A stretch of DNA of 64,000 nucleotides from an alpha proteobacterium SCGC AAA015-N04 (GTDB lineage: Bacteria > Pseudomonadota > Alphaproteobacteria > Puniceispirillales > Marisalimonadaceae). Position numbers and translations under genes: made by a program. How positions within the stretch are numbered: the first letter of the stretch is position 1; the number at the start of each line of letters is the position of its first letter. Where the stretch lies: assembly GCA_000383115.1 (NCBI GenBank), contig KB910577.1, positions 20,545 to 84,544 on the forward strand, given 5' to 3'. Below are positions 27,938-38,431 of the stretch, in pieces. Under the pieces are notes generated by a model. The model did not search any database. It was not told the DNA's origin and worked only from the letters and a program-made list of their open reading frames with translations.

Positions 27938-28405
27938 CTACATCTTTTTTTTTAAAACGTCCAGCGCAGTTTGCAAAATCCAACAAGCTGCCAGTTGATC
28001 AGTTCGTGAACTTCTTTGTTTTCTTGTCATATCTGCTGTAATCATTGGCTTTTCAATAGCCATTGTGGACATTCTTTCGTCTTGTAGTAAAACAGGAAGA
28101 TCTCTCTTTTTTAAAACACTATTTGTAAAATCTCTTACTGAGTCGCATCTAGGACCTACACTCCCATCCATATTAAGTGGCCAGCCCATTACTAATCCTG
28201 TAATATCGTAATCATCAACAATTGAAATCAATTTACTTAAATCGGATTTGAGTTTGTCTCTTTTTATAGTTTTTATTGGTGAAGCAACTGTCATATCGGA
28301 GTTACTTATTGCAATGCCTAGTGTTTTAGTGCCATGGTCAATTCCTAACAGTCTTTTTTTAGGCAAAATATTTAACAAAAATTCATCAGGCTTGAAGATA
28401 GGCAT
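27938..28405 (-). CDS. ruvX: RuvX/YqgF pre-16S rRNA nuclease family
   Basis: The YqgF family has an RNase H fold and matures 16S rRNA 5' ends; it was first described as a Holliday-junction-resolvase-like protein. Motifs: [16 protein letters not shown] (catalytic Asp), [27 protein letters not shown] and the [15 protein letters not shown] end. With ATG 28405 the length is 155, near the family norm; a TTG 14 codons earlier (28447) is open but gives an atypical extension. It diverges from gatC and is 13 bp from pyrB on the same strand. Confidence 0.92.
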   Translation of the reverse strand: MPIFKPDEFLLNILPKKRLLGIDHGTKTLGIAISNSDMTVASPIKTIKRDKLKSDLSKLISIVDDYDITGLVMGWPLNMDGSVGPRCDSVRDFTNSVLKKRDLPVLLQDERMSTMAIEKPMITADMTRKQRSSRTDQLAACWILQTALDVLKKKM

Positions 28406-28465
28406 AATTGATGCTAACAGACTTTCATATAAAATAAAATTTATCAATTTAATATAGGGTTGGAC

Positions 28466-28768
28466 ATGCCTAACAAAGACACAATTGTAGATGTTCCTAC
28501 TGTAAATAAAATAGCTCGGCTTTCTCGTTTAGATATTCCAGAAGTTAATAAAGAAAGTCTTACAAATGATTTAAATAATATTTTAGGCTTTGTTGCACAG
28601 CTTGATGAAGTAGATACCTCCAATGTAGAGCCATTAGCTTCTGTAACAGGACATAAGTTGCCACTTAGGAGTGATGATGTAAATGATGGTAATATTGAAG
28701 ATTTAATTTTAAAAAATGCTCCTGAAAGCTCAAGTGGCTTTTTTGTTGTTCCAAAGGTTATTGAATAA
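28466..28768 (+). CDS. gatC: Asp/Glu-tRNA amidotransferase subunit C
   Basis: GatC is the small chaperone-like subunit that wraps around GatA in the GatCAB complex. It is 100 residues: [15 protein letters not shown], then [25 protein letters not shown] and LRSDDVNDG, all typical. ATG 28466 is chosen because AGGG lies 6 bases upstream; an in-frame TTG at 28460 overlaps that spacing. Its stop abuts gatA's start (TAATG), and gatA overlaps gatB by 4 bp, so the complex is made from one transcript. Confidence 0.94.
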   Translation: MPNKDTIVDVPTVNKIARLSRLDIPEVNKESLTNDLNNILGFVAQLDEVDTSNVEPLASVTGHKLPLRSDDVNDGNIEDLILKNAPESSSGFFVVPKVIE

Positions 28769-30231
28769 TGTCTGAATTACTTGATTTAAATTTAGTTGAG
28801 GCCTCTAAATCTCTTAAAAACAAAGAGATTTCGTCATTAGAATTAACAAAAGCTTATTTAAAATCTATTAGTGATACATCTTCGTTAGGTGCCTATCTTG
28901 AAATAGTAGAGGATAAGGCCATAAGTATGGCAAAAGAATCAGACAAAAAATTGATTGATGGCACAGCAAGACCTCTAGAGGGAATTCCCATAGGAATTAA
29001 AGACATGTTTTGTACCAAAGACATAAAAACAACTGCGTCTTCAAAAATTTTAGAAAATTTTATACCTACTTATGAAAGTACAGTAACTCAGAATCTATGG
29101 AATGATGGTGCAGTTATTCTTGGAAAATTATCGTGTGATGAATTTGCAATGGGCTCTAGTAATGAAACTGCAGCTAAAGGTAATGTAATCAACCCATGGT
29201 TGAAAAATAAAAAAATGTCTCCAGGTGGTTCTTCAGGTGGATCAGCTGCAGCGGTTGCTTCAAGGTCCGCTTTGGCGGCAACAGGTACAGATACAGGTGG
29301 ATCAATAAGGCAACCAGCAGCGTTTTGTGGTATAACTGGTTTAAAGCCTACATATGGCAGGTGTTCAAGATGGGGAATTGTAGCATTTTCTTCTTCTTTA
29401 GATCAGGCAGGTCCACTAGCTAGAACAGTGAGTGATGCTGCTTTAATGTTAAATTCTATGGCTGGTTATGACCAAAAAGACTCCACATCAGCAAATTTGA
29501 AAATGCCAGACTTAATGGATTATTTGGATATAGGTATAAAAGGAAAAAAAATAGGCATACCAAAAGAATACACACAAGAAGGTATTTCTGAAGATATTGT
29601 AAAATTTTATGAGAAATCAATTGATTGGTTAAGAGATGAAGGAGCTGAGATAATTCCAGTTTCGTTGCCTCATACTAAATACGCTTTGCCTGCTTATTAT
29701 ATCATTGCTCCCGCTGAAGCATCAAGTAATTTAGCTCGATATGATGGTGTTAGATACGGCGCAAGACAGGAAGCTTCTAGTTTAGATGAAATGTATGAAT
29801 TAACACGTGGAACTGGCTTTGGCGATGAAGTTAAAAGAAGGATAATGATCGGTACTTATGTGTTATCTTCAGGATATTATGACGCATATTATCTAAAAGC
29901 TCAAAAAGTAAGAAGATTGATAAAAGAAGATTTTGAGAACGTTTACAAAAAAGTAGATTATATTTTGACCCCTTCAACACCAACAACTTCTTTCGAATTA
30001 GGTAAAAAACAAGATCCACTAACTATGTACCTAAATGATATTTTTACAGTACCAGCAAGCCTGGCTGGATTGCCTGGAATTTCCTTGCCAGTTGGCTTGG
30101 ATAAATCTGGCTTACCAATTGGCATACAATTGATTGCAAATTCTTTTGATGAACCTGGCTTAATTAGTACAGCTAAAGTATTAGAAATGAGTGCAGGATT
30201 TAATTTTATAGCTGATGGAGCTGCAAGATGA
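28768..30231 (+). CDS. gatA: Asp/Glu-tRNA amidotransferase subunit A
   Basis: GatA releases ammonia from glutamine for amidation of misacylated Glu-tRNA(Gln) and Asp-tRNA(Asn). The 487-residue amidase has the Ser-cisSer-Lys triad: Lys in [14 protein letters not shown], the cis-Ser in [15 protein letters not shown], and the nucleophile in [16 protein letters not shown]. Length is standard. Presence of GatCAB implies the organism may use the indirect pathway for Gln-tRNA(Gln) and/or Asn-tRNA(Asn). Confidence 0.97.
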   Translation: MSELLDLNLVEASKSLKNKEISSLELTKAYLKSISDTSSLGAYLEIVEDKAISMAKESDKKLIDGTARPLEGIPIGIKDMFCTKDIKTTASSKILENFIPTYESTVTQNLWNDGAVILGKLSCDEFAMGSSNETAAKGNVINPWLKNKKMSPGGSSGGSAAAVASRSALAATGTDTGGSIRQPAAFCGITGLKPTYGRCSRWGIVAFSSSLDQAGPLARTVSDAALMLNSMAGYDQKDSTSANLKMPDLMDYLDIGIKGKKIGIPKEYTQEGISEDIVKFYEKSIDWLRDEGAEIIPVSLPHTKYALPAYYIIAPAEASSNLARYDGVRYGARQEASSLDEMYELTRGTGFGDEVKRRIMIGTYVLSSGYYDAYYLKAQKVRRLIKEDFENVYKKVDYILTPSTPTTSFELGKKQDPLTMYLNDIFTVPASLAGLPGISLPVGLDKSGLPIGIQLIANSFDEPGLISTAKVLEMSAGFNFIADGAAR

Positions 30232-31700
30232 ATGTCAATTCAACTTTGAAGCCAGGTAATATTCAAGGTGAAACTGGTATATGGGAAATGGTAATTGGAC
30301 TTGAAATACATGCACAAATTTCAAGTAAATCAAAATTGTTTTCAGGAGCGTCCGCTTCCTTTGGTTCTGAAGCTAATAGAAATGTATCCTTAGTCGATGC
30401 TGCAATGCCTGGCATGCTACCAGTTATTAATGAGTTCTGTGTGGAACAAGCAGTTAAAACAGGACTGGCACTAAATGCTAAAATAAATAATGTTTCAGTT
30501 TTTGATAGAAAAAATTACTTTTACGCAGATTTACCTCAAGGATATCAGATAAGTCAATTTACCAAACCAATTGTAGGTGAAGGTGAGATCATAGTCGATT
30601 TAGATGACGGCGAACAAACAACAATTGGTATTGAAAGATTACACTTAGAACAGGATGCAGGAAAATCACTTCATGATCAACATCCAACTAAATCATATAT
30701 AGATTTAAACAGAACTGGTGTTGCATTAATGGAAATAGTTTCAAAGCCAGATATAAGATCACCTCAAGAAGCAGGTGCATACGTAAAAAAAATTAGATCT
30801 ATACTGAGATATATTGGTGCCTGTGATGGAAATATGGAAGAAGGATCACTCAGAGCTGATTGCAATGTATCTGTTAGAAAGTCTGGAGAAGAATTTGGAA
30901 CAAGATGTGAGATAAAAAATCTAAATTCAATTAGATTCATTATTCAAGCAATACAATCTGAAGCAGAAAGACAAGTTGATATATTGGAGGAGGGTGGAAC
31001 AATAGATCAAGAAACAAGACTTTTTGATACTTCCACAGGAGAAACTAGATCAATGAGGAGTAAGGAAGATGCTCACGATTATAGATATTTCCCTGATCCA
31101 GATTTATTGCCTCTAGAATTTTCAGAAAGTTGGGTTCAAGATATTAAAGAAAAACTTCCAGAACTTCCAGATAGTCTTAAAAAAAGACTAGTTAAGGATT
31201 TTGGTATTACTTCTTATGATGCCTCTATTCTTGTCGAAGAAAAAGATTATGTTGATTTTTACCAACAAGCAGCAAATGGAAGAGACGGAAAGCTTACGGC
31301 CAATTGGATGATAACTGAATTATTTGGTGCTTTAAAAAAAGACAATTTGTCTTTCTCAGAATCACCAATTACTTCTGAAAATCTTGGAGAATTAATTTAT
31401 TTGATATCCAATGGCACTATTTCAGGTAAAATAGCAAAAGAAGTATTTTCAGAGATGATGAAAAGTAAAAAATCACCGTCTGATATTGTAAAAGAAAAAG
31501 GACTTGAGCAAGTTTCTGATGACACAGAAATCTTAAAATTGATAGATCAAGTAATCTCAGACAACCAAGATAAGGTTAATGAATATTTAAGTGGAAAAGA
31601 TAAACTTTTTGGTTTTTTTGTAGGACAAGTTATGAAATTATCCCAAGGTAAAGCAAATCCAGGCGTTGTTAATAAACTACTCAAAGAGAAACTTAAATAA
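30228..31700 (+). CDS. gatB: Asp/Glu-tRNA amidotransferase subunit B
   Basis: GatB binds the misacylated tRNA and activates the carboxylate with ATP. The 490-residue protein has [21 protein letters not shown], the [20 protein letters not shown] signature, [20 protein letters not shown] and, at the C-terminus, the YqeY-like helical domain ([21 protein letters not shown]). Its start overlaps gatA by 4 bp. It ends 12 bp from the convergent EamA transporter gene. Confidence 0.97.
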   Translation: MNVNSTLKPGNIQGETGIWEMVIGLEIHAQISSKSKLFSGASASFGSEANRNVSLVDAAMPGMLPVINEFCVEQAVKTGLALNAKINNVSVFDRKNYFYADLPQGYQISQFTKPIVGEGEIIVDLDDGEQTTIGIERLHLEQDAGKSLHDQHPTKSYIDLNRTGVALMEIVSKPDIRSPQEAGAYVKKIRSILRYIGACDGNMEEGSLRADCNVSVRKSGEEFGTRCEIKNLNSIRFIIQAIQSEAERQVDILEEGGTIDQETRLFDTSTGETRSMRSKEDAHDYRYFPDPDLLPLEFSESWVQDIKEKLPELPDSLKKRLVKDFGITSYDASILVEEKDYVDFYQQAANGRDGKLTANWMITELFGALKKDNLSFSESPITSENLGELIYLISNGTISGKIAKEVFSEMMKSKKSPSDIVKEKGLEQVSDDTEILKLIDQVISDNQDKVNEYLSGKDKLFGFFVGQVMKLSQGKANPGVVNKLLKEKLK

Positions 31701-31712
31701 AACTATTTATAA

Positions 31713-32618
31713 TTATTTATTTATTCTCCAATTAGCTAGTGTAATTGCGAAAATTATTGATAAGAAACCTACAATCAATTTTAAAGTTATTTCTTCATTA
31801 AGTATAAAAGAGCCAAGTAAAATCGCAGATAAAGGATTGAAACCAAGAGAAATAGCTGCTTGAGTTGGAGAAATTAATTGAAGTGCTTTTCCCCAACAAT
31901 ACATCATTAAAACTCCACCTGGAATGACTAACATTAATAATGCATAGATTGGAACTTCACCTATTTGATATATGTTTTCAAAAGATGAACCAAAAAATAA
32001 AGTTATAAGAAAATTAATCAATGTACCAGTACCCATTACATAAATCATGACTGGTATGTTTCCATATTTATTTAGATACTTGCCTGAAAAAACAGTAAAA
32101 CATGACGCAGCGATTACTCCAATCATCATTAAAAAATCACCTTTCAATGTCTGACTGAAATTATTGCTTACACTCTCTGACAAACAGAATGATACTCCTA
32201 GAACTGCTATAAAAACAGCAAGAGATTTATTTATTGTGATTTTTTCTATATTAAAAAAAAAAGCTATTAATATTGTACAAAGTGGCATGGTTGCATAAAG
32301 TAATCCTGCTCTTGCTGCAGTTGTATGTTCAAGTCCTGCGGCCATAAAGTTAGGGAAAATTGTTATCATGGCTAAACCTAAAAATGCTAGGGGAATTTTG
32401 TCCTCTTTTAAAAATTTTGTTTTTAAAAATATAGAAATAGAAAGCAAAAACAAAATAAGTCCAGTTAATCCATAACGTAAAAAACTAAGAGTAAATGGAT
32501 CTAAATCATCAACAATTAGTCTTGTAAAAACAAAAGTTGATCCACCAAGTGCCGCTGAAAAGGACGCAAAAAATGATCCTAATATTAGATTCTTAAAAAT
32601 TATTTTGTCTTTATTCAT
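31713..32618 (-). CDS. EamA/DMT-family transporter
   Basis: A 301-residue integral membrane protein with ten predicted helices in two EamA repeats (about 10-140 and 150-295). Recognisable pieces are FTRLIVDDLDPFTLSFLRYGLTGLILF in the first half and PTQAAISLGFNPLSAILLGSFILNEEITLKLIVG in the second, the usual C-terminal signature. The family exports amino acids, nucleosides or other metabolites; the substrate cannot be told. It is transcribed alone, convergent with gatB and divergent from the aldo/keto reductase. Confidence 0.88.
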   Translation of the reverse strand: MNKDKIIFKNLILGSFFASFSAALGGSTFVFTRLIVDDLDPFTLSFLRYGLTGLILFLLSISIFLKTKFLKEDKIPLAFLGLAMITIFPNFMAAGLEHTTAARAGLLYATMPLCTILIAFFFNIEKITINKSLAVFIAVLGVSFCLSESVSNNFSQTLKGDFLMMIGVIAASCFTVFSGKYLNKYGNIPVMIYVMGTGTLINFLITLFFGSSFENIYQIGEVPIYALLMLVIPGGVLMMYCWGKALQLISPTQAAISLGFNPLSAILLGSFILNEEITLKLIVGFLSIIFAITLANWRINK

Positions 32619-32700
32619 TATTTTATTTTAAATAAGTTGAGATAAGTAGTATTCACTTACTAATCTAATACAATTAAAAATAGATAAAGATAGTAATATT

Positions 32701-33678
32701 ATGAAAAAATTAAAATTAGGTAGAACAGGTCTAGATATATCCCAAGTTATCCTAGGTGGTGGTTGGGTTGGAGGATTATTTATTGACCCTAATTTTGATA
32801 TAATGGAGAAAGCAATTGAACTTTCAATTAAGGCTGGCATTAATTGGATTGATACAGCTGAAAGTTATAGCGATGGTAAATCTGAAAAAAATATTGGCTA
32901 TTTAATAAGTTCTCTTCCTGCTTCAGATAAATTACAGATATCTTCGAAAGCTAGATTAGATCCTACAATTTCAGAAACGTTCGTTTCACAGTTAGATAGA
33001 AAATTAGATAACACGCTAAATAGATTAAAGATAGATAAATTAGAATTATATCAATTGCATAATAGAATAACTTTTGAAGAAAATAATGATACTCTTACCT
33101 GCTCACAAATATTCAACAATAACATATGTGAGATCATGACAAAACTTAAAGAGGATGGACGTGTTAAAAATATTGGACTTACAGCTTTAGGGGACACAGA
33201 ATCCATAAGAAAAATTATACAAACTGGTCATTTTGATACAGCTCAAATTTATTATAATCTTTTAAATCCAAGTGCTAATTTTAAAGAAAAAGGTAGATGG
33301 AATGATCATGACTTTTCTGGTTTAATTGCAGATTGCAAAAAATTTGATATGGGCATAATGGGCATAAGAATTTTTGCAGCTGGTTTGTTAGCAACTAATG
33401 TTAGGCATGGTAGAGAAATCCCAGTTACTCATGTTATTAATATGAAAGAAGAAGAAAGACGTGTTGAAAAATTATATGAATTAGTAGGTGATACTTATGG
33501 CAATAGAGCCCAATTTGCTCTGCGATATGGTTTATCTAATAATAATTTGAATTGTATTGTATTAGGTTTGGCATCACTTGATCATTTAAAGAATTCTATG
33601 CAAGCAGTTGAGATGGGACCATTGCCAGATGAATTGTTGGTAAAGATATCTGAATTGCAAAATTCTAATTTTATTTAA
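32701..33678 (+). CDS. Aldo/keto reductase
   Basis: An NAD(P)-dependent oxidoreductase of 325 residues with the AKR start LKLGRTGLDISQVILGGG. The catalytic tetrad is visible: Asp and Tyr in WIDTAESYSDGKSE, Lys in ISSKARL and His in YQLHNRI. The C-terminal half has RAQFALRYGLSNNNLNCIVLGLASLDHL, the cofactor-binding end. Substrate is unknown; relatives act on sugars such as fucose and on aldehydes. It is followed 74 bp later by a ketopantoate-reductase-like gene on the same strand. Confidence 0.88.
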   Translation: MKKLKLGRTGLDISQVILGGGWVGGLFIDPNFDIMEKAIELSIKAGINWIDTAESYSDGKSEKNIGYLISSLPASDKLQISSKARLDPTISETFVSQLDRKLDNTLNRLKIDKLELYQLHNRITFEENNDTLTCSQIFNNNICEIMTKLKEDGRVKNIGLTALGDTESIRKIIQTGHFDTAQIYYNLLNPSANFKEKGRWNDHDFSGLIADCKKFDMGIMGIRIFAAGLLATNVRHGREIPVTHVINMKEEERRVEKLYELVGDTYGNRAQFALRYGLSNNNLNCIVLGLASLDHLKNSMQAVEMGPLPDELLVKISELQNSNFI

Positions 33679-33752
33679 TTTCATATTTATATCGACTTAA
33701 GATTGAAGCAGTCATATAACTTACATAAACAAATTAAAATTCCAGGATTTAT

Positions 33753-34667
33753 ATGAAAATACTAGTATTAGGGGTTGGAGGAATCGGAGGATTTTTTGGA
33801 GGATTTCTTCAAGAAAGTGGTGCTGATGTAACTTTTTTAGTAAGACCTAAAAGAAAGGCGCTATTAATAAAAAATAAATTAAAGATTATTAGCTCACTTG
33901 GTAACCTAAATTTAGAACCTAATTTAATTTTATCGAATGAATTAAAACCAATCTACGATGTTATTTTAGTTTCGTGTAAGACCTATGATTTAGATCAAGC
34001 CATGCGTGATTTAAAAGGCGTTAAAGGAAAGGGTATGATTATCCCTTTTTTGAATGGTTTTACTCACATGGAAAAATTAGATAAAGAATTTGGTAGTGAA
34101 AATGTAATTGGTGGTGTGGCTCATATAAGCTCAACTATAAATAATAATGGTGCAATAGAACATTTTAGTGAATTTAAAAAAATAACTTTTGGTGATAGAA
34201 AAAAACACCAAAGTAATGATCTTGTATTATTTTATAACACTTGTAAAAGAACTAAATTTGACGTTGCTATATCAGAAGATATTACCTTAGATTTATGGAA
34301 AAAATGGGTTTTTATTGCAACTGTTGCGGGGGCTACAACATTGTTTAATTGTCCACTTGGAGGAATAAGTAATTATGCAGTTGGTAATAAAACTTTATCT
34401 GACTTGTACAATGAATGTAGATCAATAGCAAAATTTAGGGGTTATATTATTAGTGATTTGGAAACAGAAAATGTTTTGAAAAATATAATGACACCCGGAT
34501 CACCTATTAAAGCTTCAATGCTTAGAGATGTAGAAAAGAAAGGATACACTGAGCATGAAGAAATATTTGGAGATTTAATTGCAGAAGCAGAAAAATTTAA
34601 CCTTGATTGCCCAATTCTTAAAGCGTGTTATTTAAGAATGAAAATTTATAAAGAAAATCTAAATTAA
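33753..34667 (+). CDS. Ketopantoate reductase (PanE/ApbA) family protein
   Basis: A 304-residue NADP-dependent reductase. The N-terminus is a Rossmann fold, ILVLGVGGIGGFFGGFLQESGADVTFLVRP, followed by VSCKTYDLDQAM and IPFLNGFTHMEKLD. The C-terminal helical domain has the catalytic-Lys segment LWKKWVFIATVAGATTLFNCPLGGI and the substrate-binding SMLRDVEKKGYTEHEEI. It could supply pantoate for CoA, but many paralogues act on other 2-oxoacids. No pan genes are adjacent, so I leave the symbol blank. Confidence 0.85.
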   Translation: MKILVLGVGGIGGFFGGFLQESGADVTFLVRPKRKALLIKNKLKIISSLGNLNLEPNLILSNELKPIYDVILVSCKTYDLDQAMRDLKGVKGKGMIIPFLNGFTHMEKLDKEFGSENVIGGVAHISSTINNNGAIEHFSEFKKITFGDRKKHQSNDLVLFYNTCKRTKFDVAISEDITLDLWKKWVFIATVAGATTLFNCPLGGISNYAVGNKTLSDLYNECRSIAKFRGYIISDLETENVLKNIMTPGSPIKASMLRDVEKKGYTEHEEIFGDLIAEAEKFNLDCPILKACYLRMKIYKENLN

Positions 34668-34669
34668 TT

Positions 34670-35470
34670 TTAAGATCCAACTTTAAGGGAAGATTTTAGA
34701 CCTCTTAAACAAGCAATCACACTTAATCCTGTAATTCTTCCAGTTCCTGGATTTTCTGGTGTTTGAACATTTTGAATAGACATTTCAAATTCTGCGCTAT
34801 CCGATTTGACCTCAACTTTATGTGTGTTTCTTTCTAGATTTGGATCTGCCCATATTTCAAGTTGGGTTTTATCAGCACCTATACCCGCCAGCCCAACAGC
34901 AGCTGCTACATTGACATTCGCTGGAAAAGCTTTTGCACCTTCAGTAGCTGAGCCTTTGAAAATTAATTTAGATTCTGATAATTGATCAAGTTTTATATTG
35001 TTTTTAATGACATATGGTGCTTTTGAAAGTGCATTAGGTGGTTTCCGAGTAGTCATTTTAACAGAATGAATTGTGGATTCTGCAGCTGCTCTTAATGCAT
35101 CTAAACCTAATATAGCACCTGTTGCTAAAATTATTTGAGAGTTATTTTTTTTTGATGTTTCAATTAAATCAAAATTATCAAGTATACCGGAACCACTAAC
35201 AGTTATTAATGTTTTACCTTCACTAATACATCGAGTTGCAATATCTCTGAATGCTTCTTTTGGAGCACAATCGATAATAATTTGACAATTATTAATCAAA
35301 GTTTCTAAGTCAAAAATTTCGATACTTTTTTTTAATTTTGAAATTCTTTCTTCTGCGTTTGTTTTGCTTCTAGATGAAATTCCATATAGATAAAAATTTT
35401 CTACACCTTCTAGGAGTGCTTTAGCTACTTCTATTCCTATTGAGCCAAAACCAACGATACCGACATTCAT
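34670..35470 (-). CDS. Aspartate dehydrogenase-like protein
   Basis: A 266-residue NAD(P)-dependent enzyme with N-terminal MNVGIVGFGSIGIEVAKALLEG and the aspartate-dehydrogenase domain: FPANVNVAAAVGLAGIGADKTQLEIWADP, NTHKVEVKSDSAEFEM (catalytic His) and NPGTGRITGLSVIACLRGL. The family deaminates L-aspartate to iminoaspartate or oxaloacetate; some members feed NAD synthesis (NadX). No nadA or nadC is nearby. It lies 18 bp downstream of a gamma-glutamyltransferase-family gene, which suggests an amino-acid breakdown unit. Confidence 0.85.
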   Translation of the reverse strand: MNVGIVGFGSIGIEVAKALLEGVENFYLYGISSRSKTNAEERISKLKKSIEIFDLETLINNCQIIIDCAPKEAFRDIATRCISEGKTLITVSGSGILDNFDLIETSKKNNSQIILATGAILGLDALRAAAESTIHSVKMTTRKPPNALSKAPYVIKNNIKLDQLSESKLIFKGSATEGAKAFPANVNVAAAVGLAGIGADKTQLEIWADPNLERNTHKVEVKSDSAEFEMSIQNVQTPENPGTGRITGLSVIACLRGLKSSLKVGS

Positions 35471-35488
35471 CTTTTTACCATTATGTAT

Positions 35489-37297
35489 TTATCTTCCAAT
35501 TGCGTAACCTTGCATAAATCTTGGATTGGCTGCCGCTTTTAAAATTTCATTATCCTTTGAAGCTGCTGTCATTCTGCCAAGACTCCAGTCATCATCAATT
35601 ATTACTTTATGCCCTTTTTTAATAAGTTCATCAATAGTCTCCCTAGGAAATCTCCCTTCAACTGCTAGATGACCAATATCAGTTTCTCTCGGGTAAAATG
35701 AATTTGGAAAATGTGCAGTGCTGAAACCTGGGGCATCGATCGCTTCTTGAAGATTGAGTCCAAAATGTACATGTCTTAAAAACAAATGAAGAGACCATTG
35801 ATCTTGTTGATCACCTCCTGGTGTGCCAAAAACCATATAAGGCAGTCCATTTTTCAAAGCTAGACTTGGAGATAAAGTAGTTCTAGGTCTTCTTTTTGGG
35901 CCAATGCAAGCTGGGGAGTTTTCATCTAACCAAAACATTTGTCCTCTATTAGACAAACAAAATCCAAGATTTGGAATTACTGGAGAGCTTTGCAACCAAC
36001 CTCCACTTGGAGTGCCAGCAATCATGTTTCCCCATTTATCAATTATATCAAAATGAGTAGTGTCTCCTTTTGTATCCCCAAGACTGGAAGGATTAGGTTC
36101 GTCAAACTTCGCTACTGTAGGTTCTCCAATATCAAATTTTGAAAATGACTCTGGCGTACCACCTTTTGGTCTTAGCAACACTTTCCCTCCAAAACCTGGT
36201 ATAACTCCAGGTCTTACTTCCATTGAGGCTTCTTTGGATATTAAATTTCTTCTTTTAGCATTGTAATCGTCACCTAGTAAAATATCCATAGGCACATCGT
36301 TAAAATTTGTATCTCCATAAAAAGCCTCTCTATCAGCAAAAGCTAATTTGGTTGCTTCTACAACTAAGTGGACAAACTCAGGAGATTTTTCATCTAATGA
36401 ATCTAAATCAAATTCTTTTAGCAATGCTAATTGCTGTAAAAAAGTTGGTCCTTGACCCCAAGGTCCGGTTTTGCAAACTGTATAGTTTTTGTAATCATAA
36501 GATAAAGGTTTTTCGATAGTCGCAGACCAATTAGCTAGATCATCTCCAGTTAATAGACCTTTATGTCTTTTTTCAGTTGTATCCATAAACTCATTATTTT
36601 TACAAAAATCTTCTATTTCTTGTGCAATAAAACCCTGGCTCCATATTAAACGAGCTTGTTTGATTTGTTCTTTAAGATCATTGGATTTGTTTTCTGCTTC
36701 CTCGATAATTCTTAAGTACGTATTAGCCATTTTTTTATTAGTAAAAAAATCACCAATTGAAGGAACTTTCCCATTACGGAGATAAATTCCTGCTGAACTT
36801 GTCCATTCTGTTTTAAATAGTTCTTCAACTGATTTGATTGTATTAATTATGTTTGGAACTAAAGGATAACCTTTTATTGCAATGCCTATCGCTGGTTCTA
36901 AAACAGTCCTTAATGACATAGTTCCATAATTAAGTAAAAGAAGCATCCAAGCATCAAAAGCTCCTGGAACAACAGCAGGTAACAAGCCGCTTCCTGGTAC
37001 AATGTTTAAATTCATATCACTAAAAGTTTTCAAAGTTGCAGAATTTGGAGCAACACCTTGGCCACATATTACAACAGGGTTTTCTCCTTTGGGGCATAAG
37101 ATTAGAGGAACTTCTCCACCAGGTCCATTTAGATGAGGTTCAACTACTTGAAGCGCAAATCCTGTGGCTACAGCAGCATCAAATGCGTTTCCATTTTTTT
37201 CTAAAATTGACATACCAACTGCAGATGCAATCCAATGAGTAGAAGTGACAACTCCAAAGTTGCCAACAATTTCAGGTCTTGTAGTAAATTTACTCAT
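35489..37297 (-). CDS. ggt: Gamma-glutamyltransferase-family N-terminal nucleophile hydrolase
   Basis: A 602-residue member of the GGT family, made as a proenzyme that cuts itself before a threonine. The predicted new N-terminus is Thr413 in GDTTHFDIIDKWGNM, with the GTPSGGWLQSSPVIPNLGF and RPRTTLSPSLALKNGLPYMVFGTPGG segments of the small subunit. No signal peptide is visible, so it may be cytoplasmic, unlike periplasmic E. coli Ggt. Some such proteins act as acylases rather than glutathione hydrolases. It diverges from tctC and precedes the aspartate-dehydrogenase gene. Confidence 0.88.
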   Translation of the reverse strand: MSKFTTRPEIVGNFGVVTSTHWIASAVGMSILEKNGNAFDAAVATGFALQVVEPHLNGPGGEVPLILCPKGENPVVICGQGVAPNSATLKTFSDMNLNIVPGSGLLPAVVPGAFDAWMLLLLNYGTMSLRTVLEPAIGIAIKGYPLVPNIINTIKSVEELFKTEWTSSAGIYLRNGKVPSIGDFFTNKKMANTYLRIIEEAENKSNDLKEQIKQARLIWSQGFIAQEIEDFCKNNEFMDTTEKRHKGLLTGDDLANWSATIEKPLSYDYKNYTVCKTGPWGQGPTFLQQLALLKEFDLDSLDEKSPEFVHLVVEATKLAFADREAFYGDTNFNDVPMDILLGDDYNAKRRNLISKEASMEVRPGVIPGFGGKVLLRPKGGTPESFSKFDIGEPTVAKFDEPNPSSLGDTKGDTTHFDIIDKWGNMIAGTPSGGWLQSSPVIPNLGFCLSNRGQMFWLDENSPACIGPKRRPRTTLSPSLALKNGLPYMVFGTPGGDQQDQWSLHLFLRHVHFGLNLQEAIDAPGFSTAHFPNSFYPRETDIGHLAVEGRFPRETIDELIKKGHKVIIDDDWSLGRMTAASKDNEILKAAANPRFMQGYAIGR

Positions 37298-37403
37298 TTT
37301 ATTTCCAATATAAAATTTTATTAATTGACTCTTATCAAAGAACTAAGAGAATATAAAATTGACAATCATCAAAAATAAAATAAACAAATTTGTGGAGATA
37401 ACA

Positions 37404-38381
37404 ATGCCTATTAAAAATTTATTTAAAGCGAGTTTGGCTGGGGCAGCTTTATTAGCTTTATCATTTACTGGAGCTTCAGCAGCTCCAAGTATTCCTTGTG
37501 GCACTGCAAAACTAATTGTTCCTTGGGGAGCAGGCGGTGGAACAGATGTCATATTTAGACAGATGGTCGAAAAAGTAAATAAAAGTGGAGCAAAGCCACA
37601 GCTACAAGTCGTGAACGTTGGTGGCCAAGGTGGAAACAAAGGTGCAAAACAAGCTTCTAAAGCTAAACCTGATGGTTGTACTTTGTTTGCAATTCACCAA
37701 AGTGCTATAACTAGTTATTTTACTGGTAGAATAGATATTACTTGGGATGCTTTTGAAACTATTTCTATGGTTACATCAACACCTTCTATTATAGGCGCAA
37801 ATGTAAACACACCATATAATAACATATCAGAATTAGTGGCTGCTGCAAAAAAGGCACCAGGAACTATCACAGCAGGTGGAACTTTTGGTTCAACAAGTCA
37901 GTTTGTTTTTCTTCTTTTAGAGGATGCAACTGGTGTAAAATTTAAACATGTATCATATGATGGTACAAAACAAAGAATGACTGCTTTGTTAGCAAATAAC
38001 ATAAAGTTGGGAGAGATCAACTTGGCTGCAGCTATTAAATTTATCAAAGCTGGTAAATTAAAAGCGCTTGGCGTTACTAATGATGCAAGACTTGATCAAA
38101 TTCCTGATATTAAAACAGCACAAGAGCAGGGTGCTAAGGTTATATTTGCTGTTGAAAGAGGGGTTGTTGCTCCAAAAGGAACATCTCCAGAAATTGTAAA
38201 TTATTATGCAAAAATGTTTGAAGGCGCAGCTATGGATAAAGATTTTAAAGCTGCTATGCACAAAAAAGGTATTTTAATTAATTATAAAGGACCTGAAGAT
38301 TATAAGAAACATTTTCAAGCAACTTATGATTATTGGAAGCCAATAGCAAAACAAGTTGGTGTATATAAAAGAAAAGACTAA
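37404..38381 (+). CDS. tctC: Tripartite tricarboxylate transporter substrate-binding protein
   Basis: A periplasmic solute receptor of the TTT family. After a clear signal peptide (NLFKASLAGAALLALSFTGASAA), the mature protein has CGTAKLIVPWGAGGGTDVIFRQM, the VVNVGGQGGNKGAK loop and PDGCTLF, all typical of Bug/TctC proteins, which bind carboxylates. ATG 37404 is chosen: GGAG lies 6 bases upstream and the signal peptide starts there; an upstream TTG at 37359 adds 15 unlikely residues. A TTGACT at 37325-37330 upstream may be a -35 box. tctB and tctA follow after a strong stem-loop. Confidence 0.94.
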   Translation: MPIKNLFKASLAGAALLALSFTGASAAPSIPCGTAKLIVPWGAGGGTDVIFRQMVEKVNKSGAKPQLQVVNVGGQGGNKGAKQASKAKPDGCTLFAIHQSAITSYFTGRIDITWDAFETISMVTSTPSIIGANVNTPYNNISELVAAAKKAPGTITAGGTFGSTSQFVFLLLEDATGVKFKHVSYDGTKQRMTALLANNIKLGEINLAAAIKFIKAGKLKALGVTNDARLDQIPDIKTAQEQGAKVIFAVERGVVAPKGTSPEIVNYYAKMFEGAAMDKDFKAAMHKKGILINYKGPEDYKKHFQATYDYWKPIAKQVGVYKRKD

Positions 38382-38388
38382 ATTTGAA

Positions 38389-38419
38389 AAAGAAGAGATA
38401 ACTAGTTTATCTCTTCTTT
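38389..38419 (+). terminator. 13-bp perfect stem-loop between tctC and tctB
   Basis: AAAGAAGAGATAA pairs perfectly with TTATCTCTTCTTT around a CTAGT loop, 7 bp after the tctC stop. The 3' arm ends in TTT but no long T tract follows, so it is likely a leaky terminator or a 3'-end stabiliser. This would give much more tctC mRNA than tctBA, as is common for binding-protein transport operons. Confidence 0.7.
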
Positions 38420-38431
38420 AAATAAATCATT

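Noticed and set aside
35939..37242. Several short plus-strand frames opposite the gamma-glutamyltransferase-family gene
   Set aside because: They are shadows of the real minus-strand gene; none has a ribosome site or recognisable domain.
37325..37357. TTGACT and TATAAA as a full sigma-70 promoter for tctC
   Set aside because: The spacing is 21 bp, too long for a standard promoter; kept only as a note in the tctC entry.
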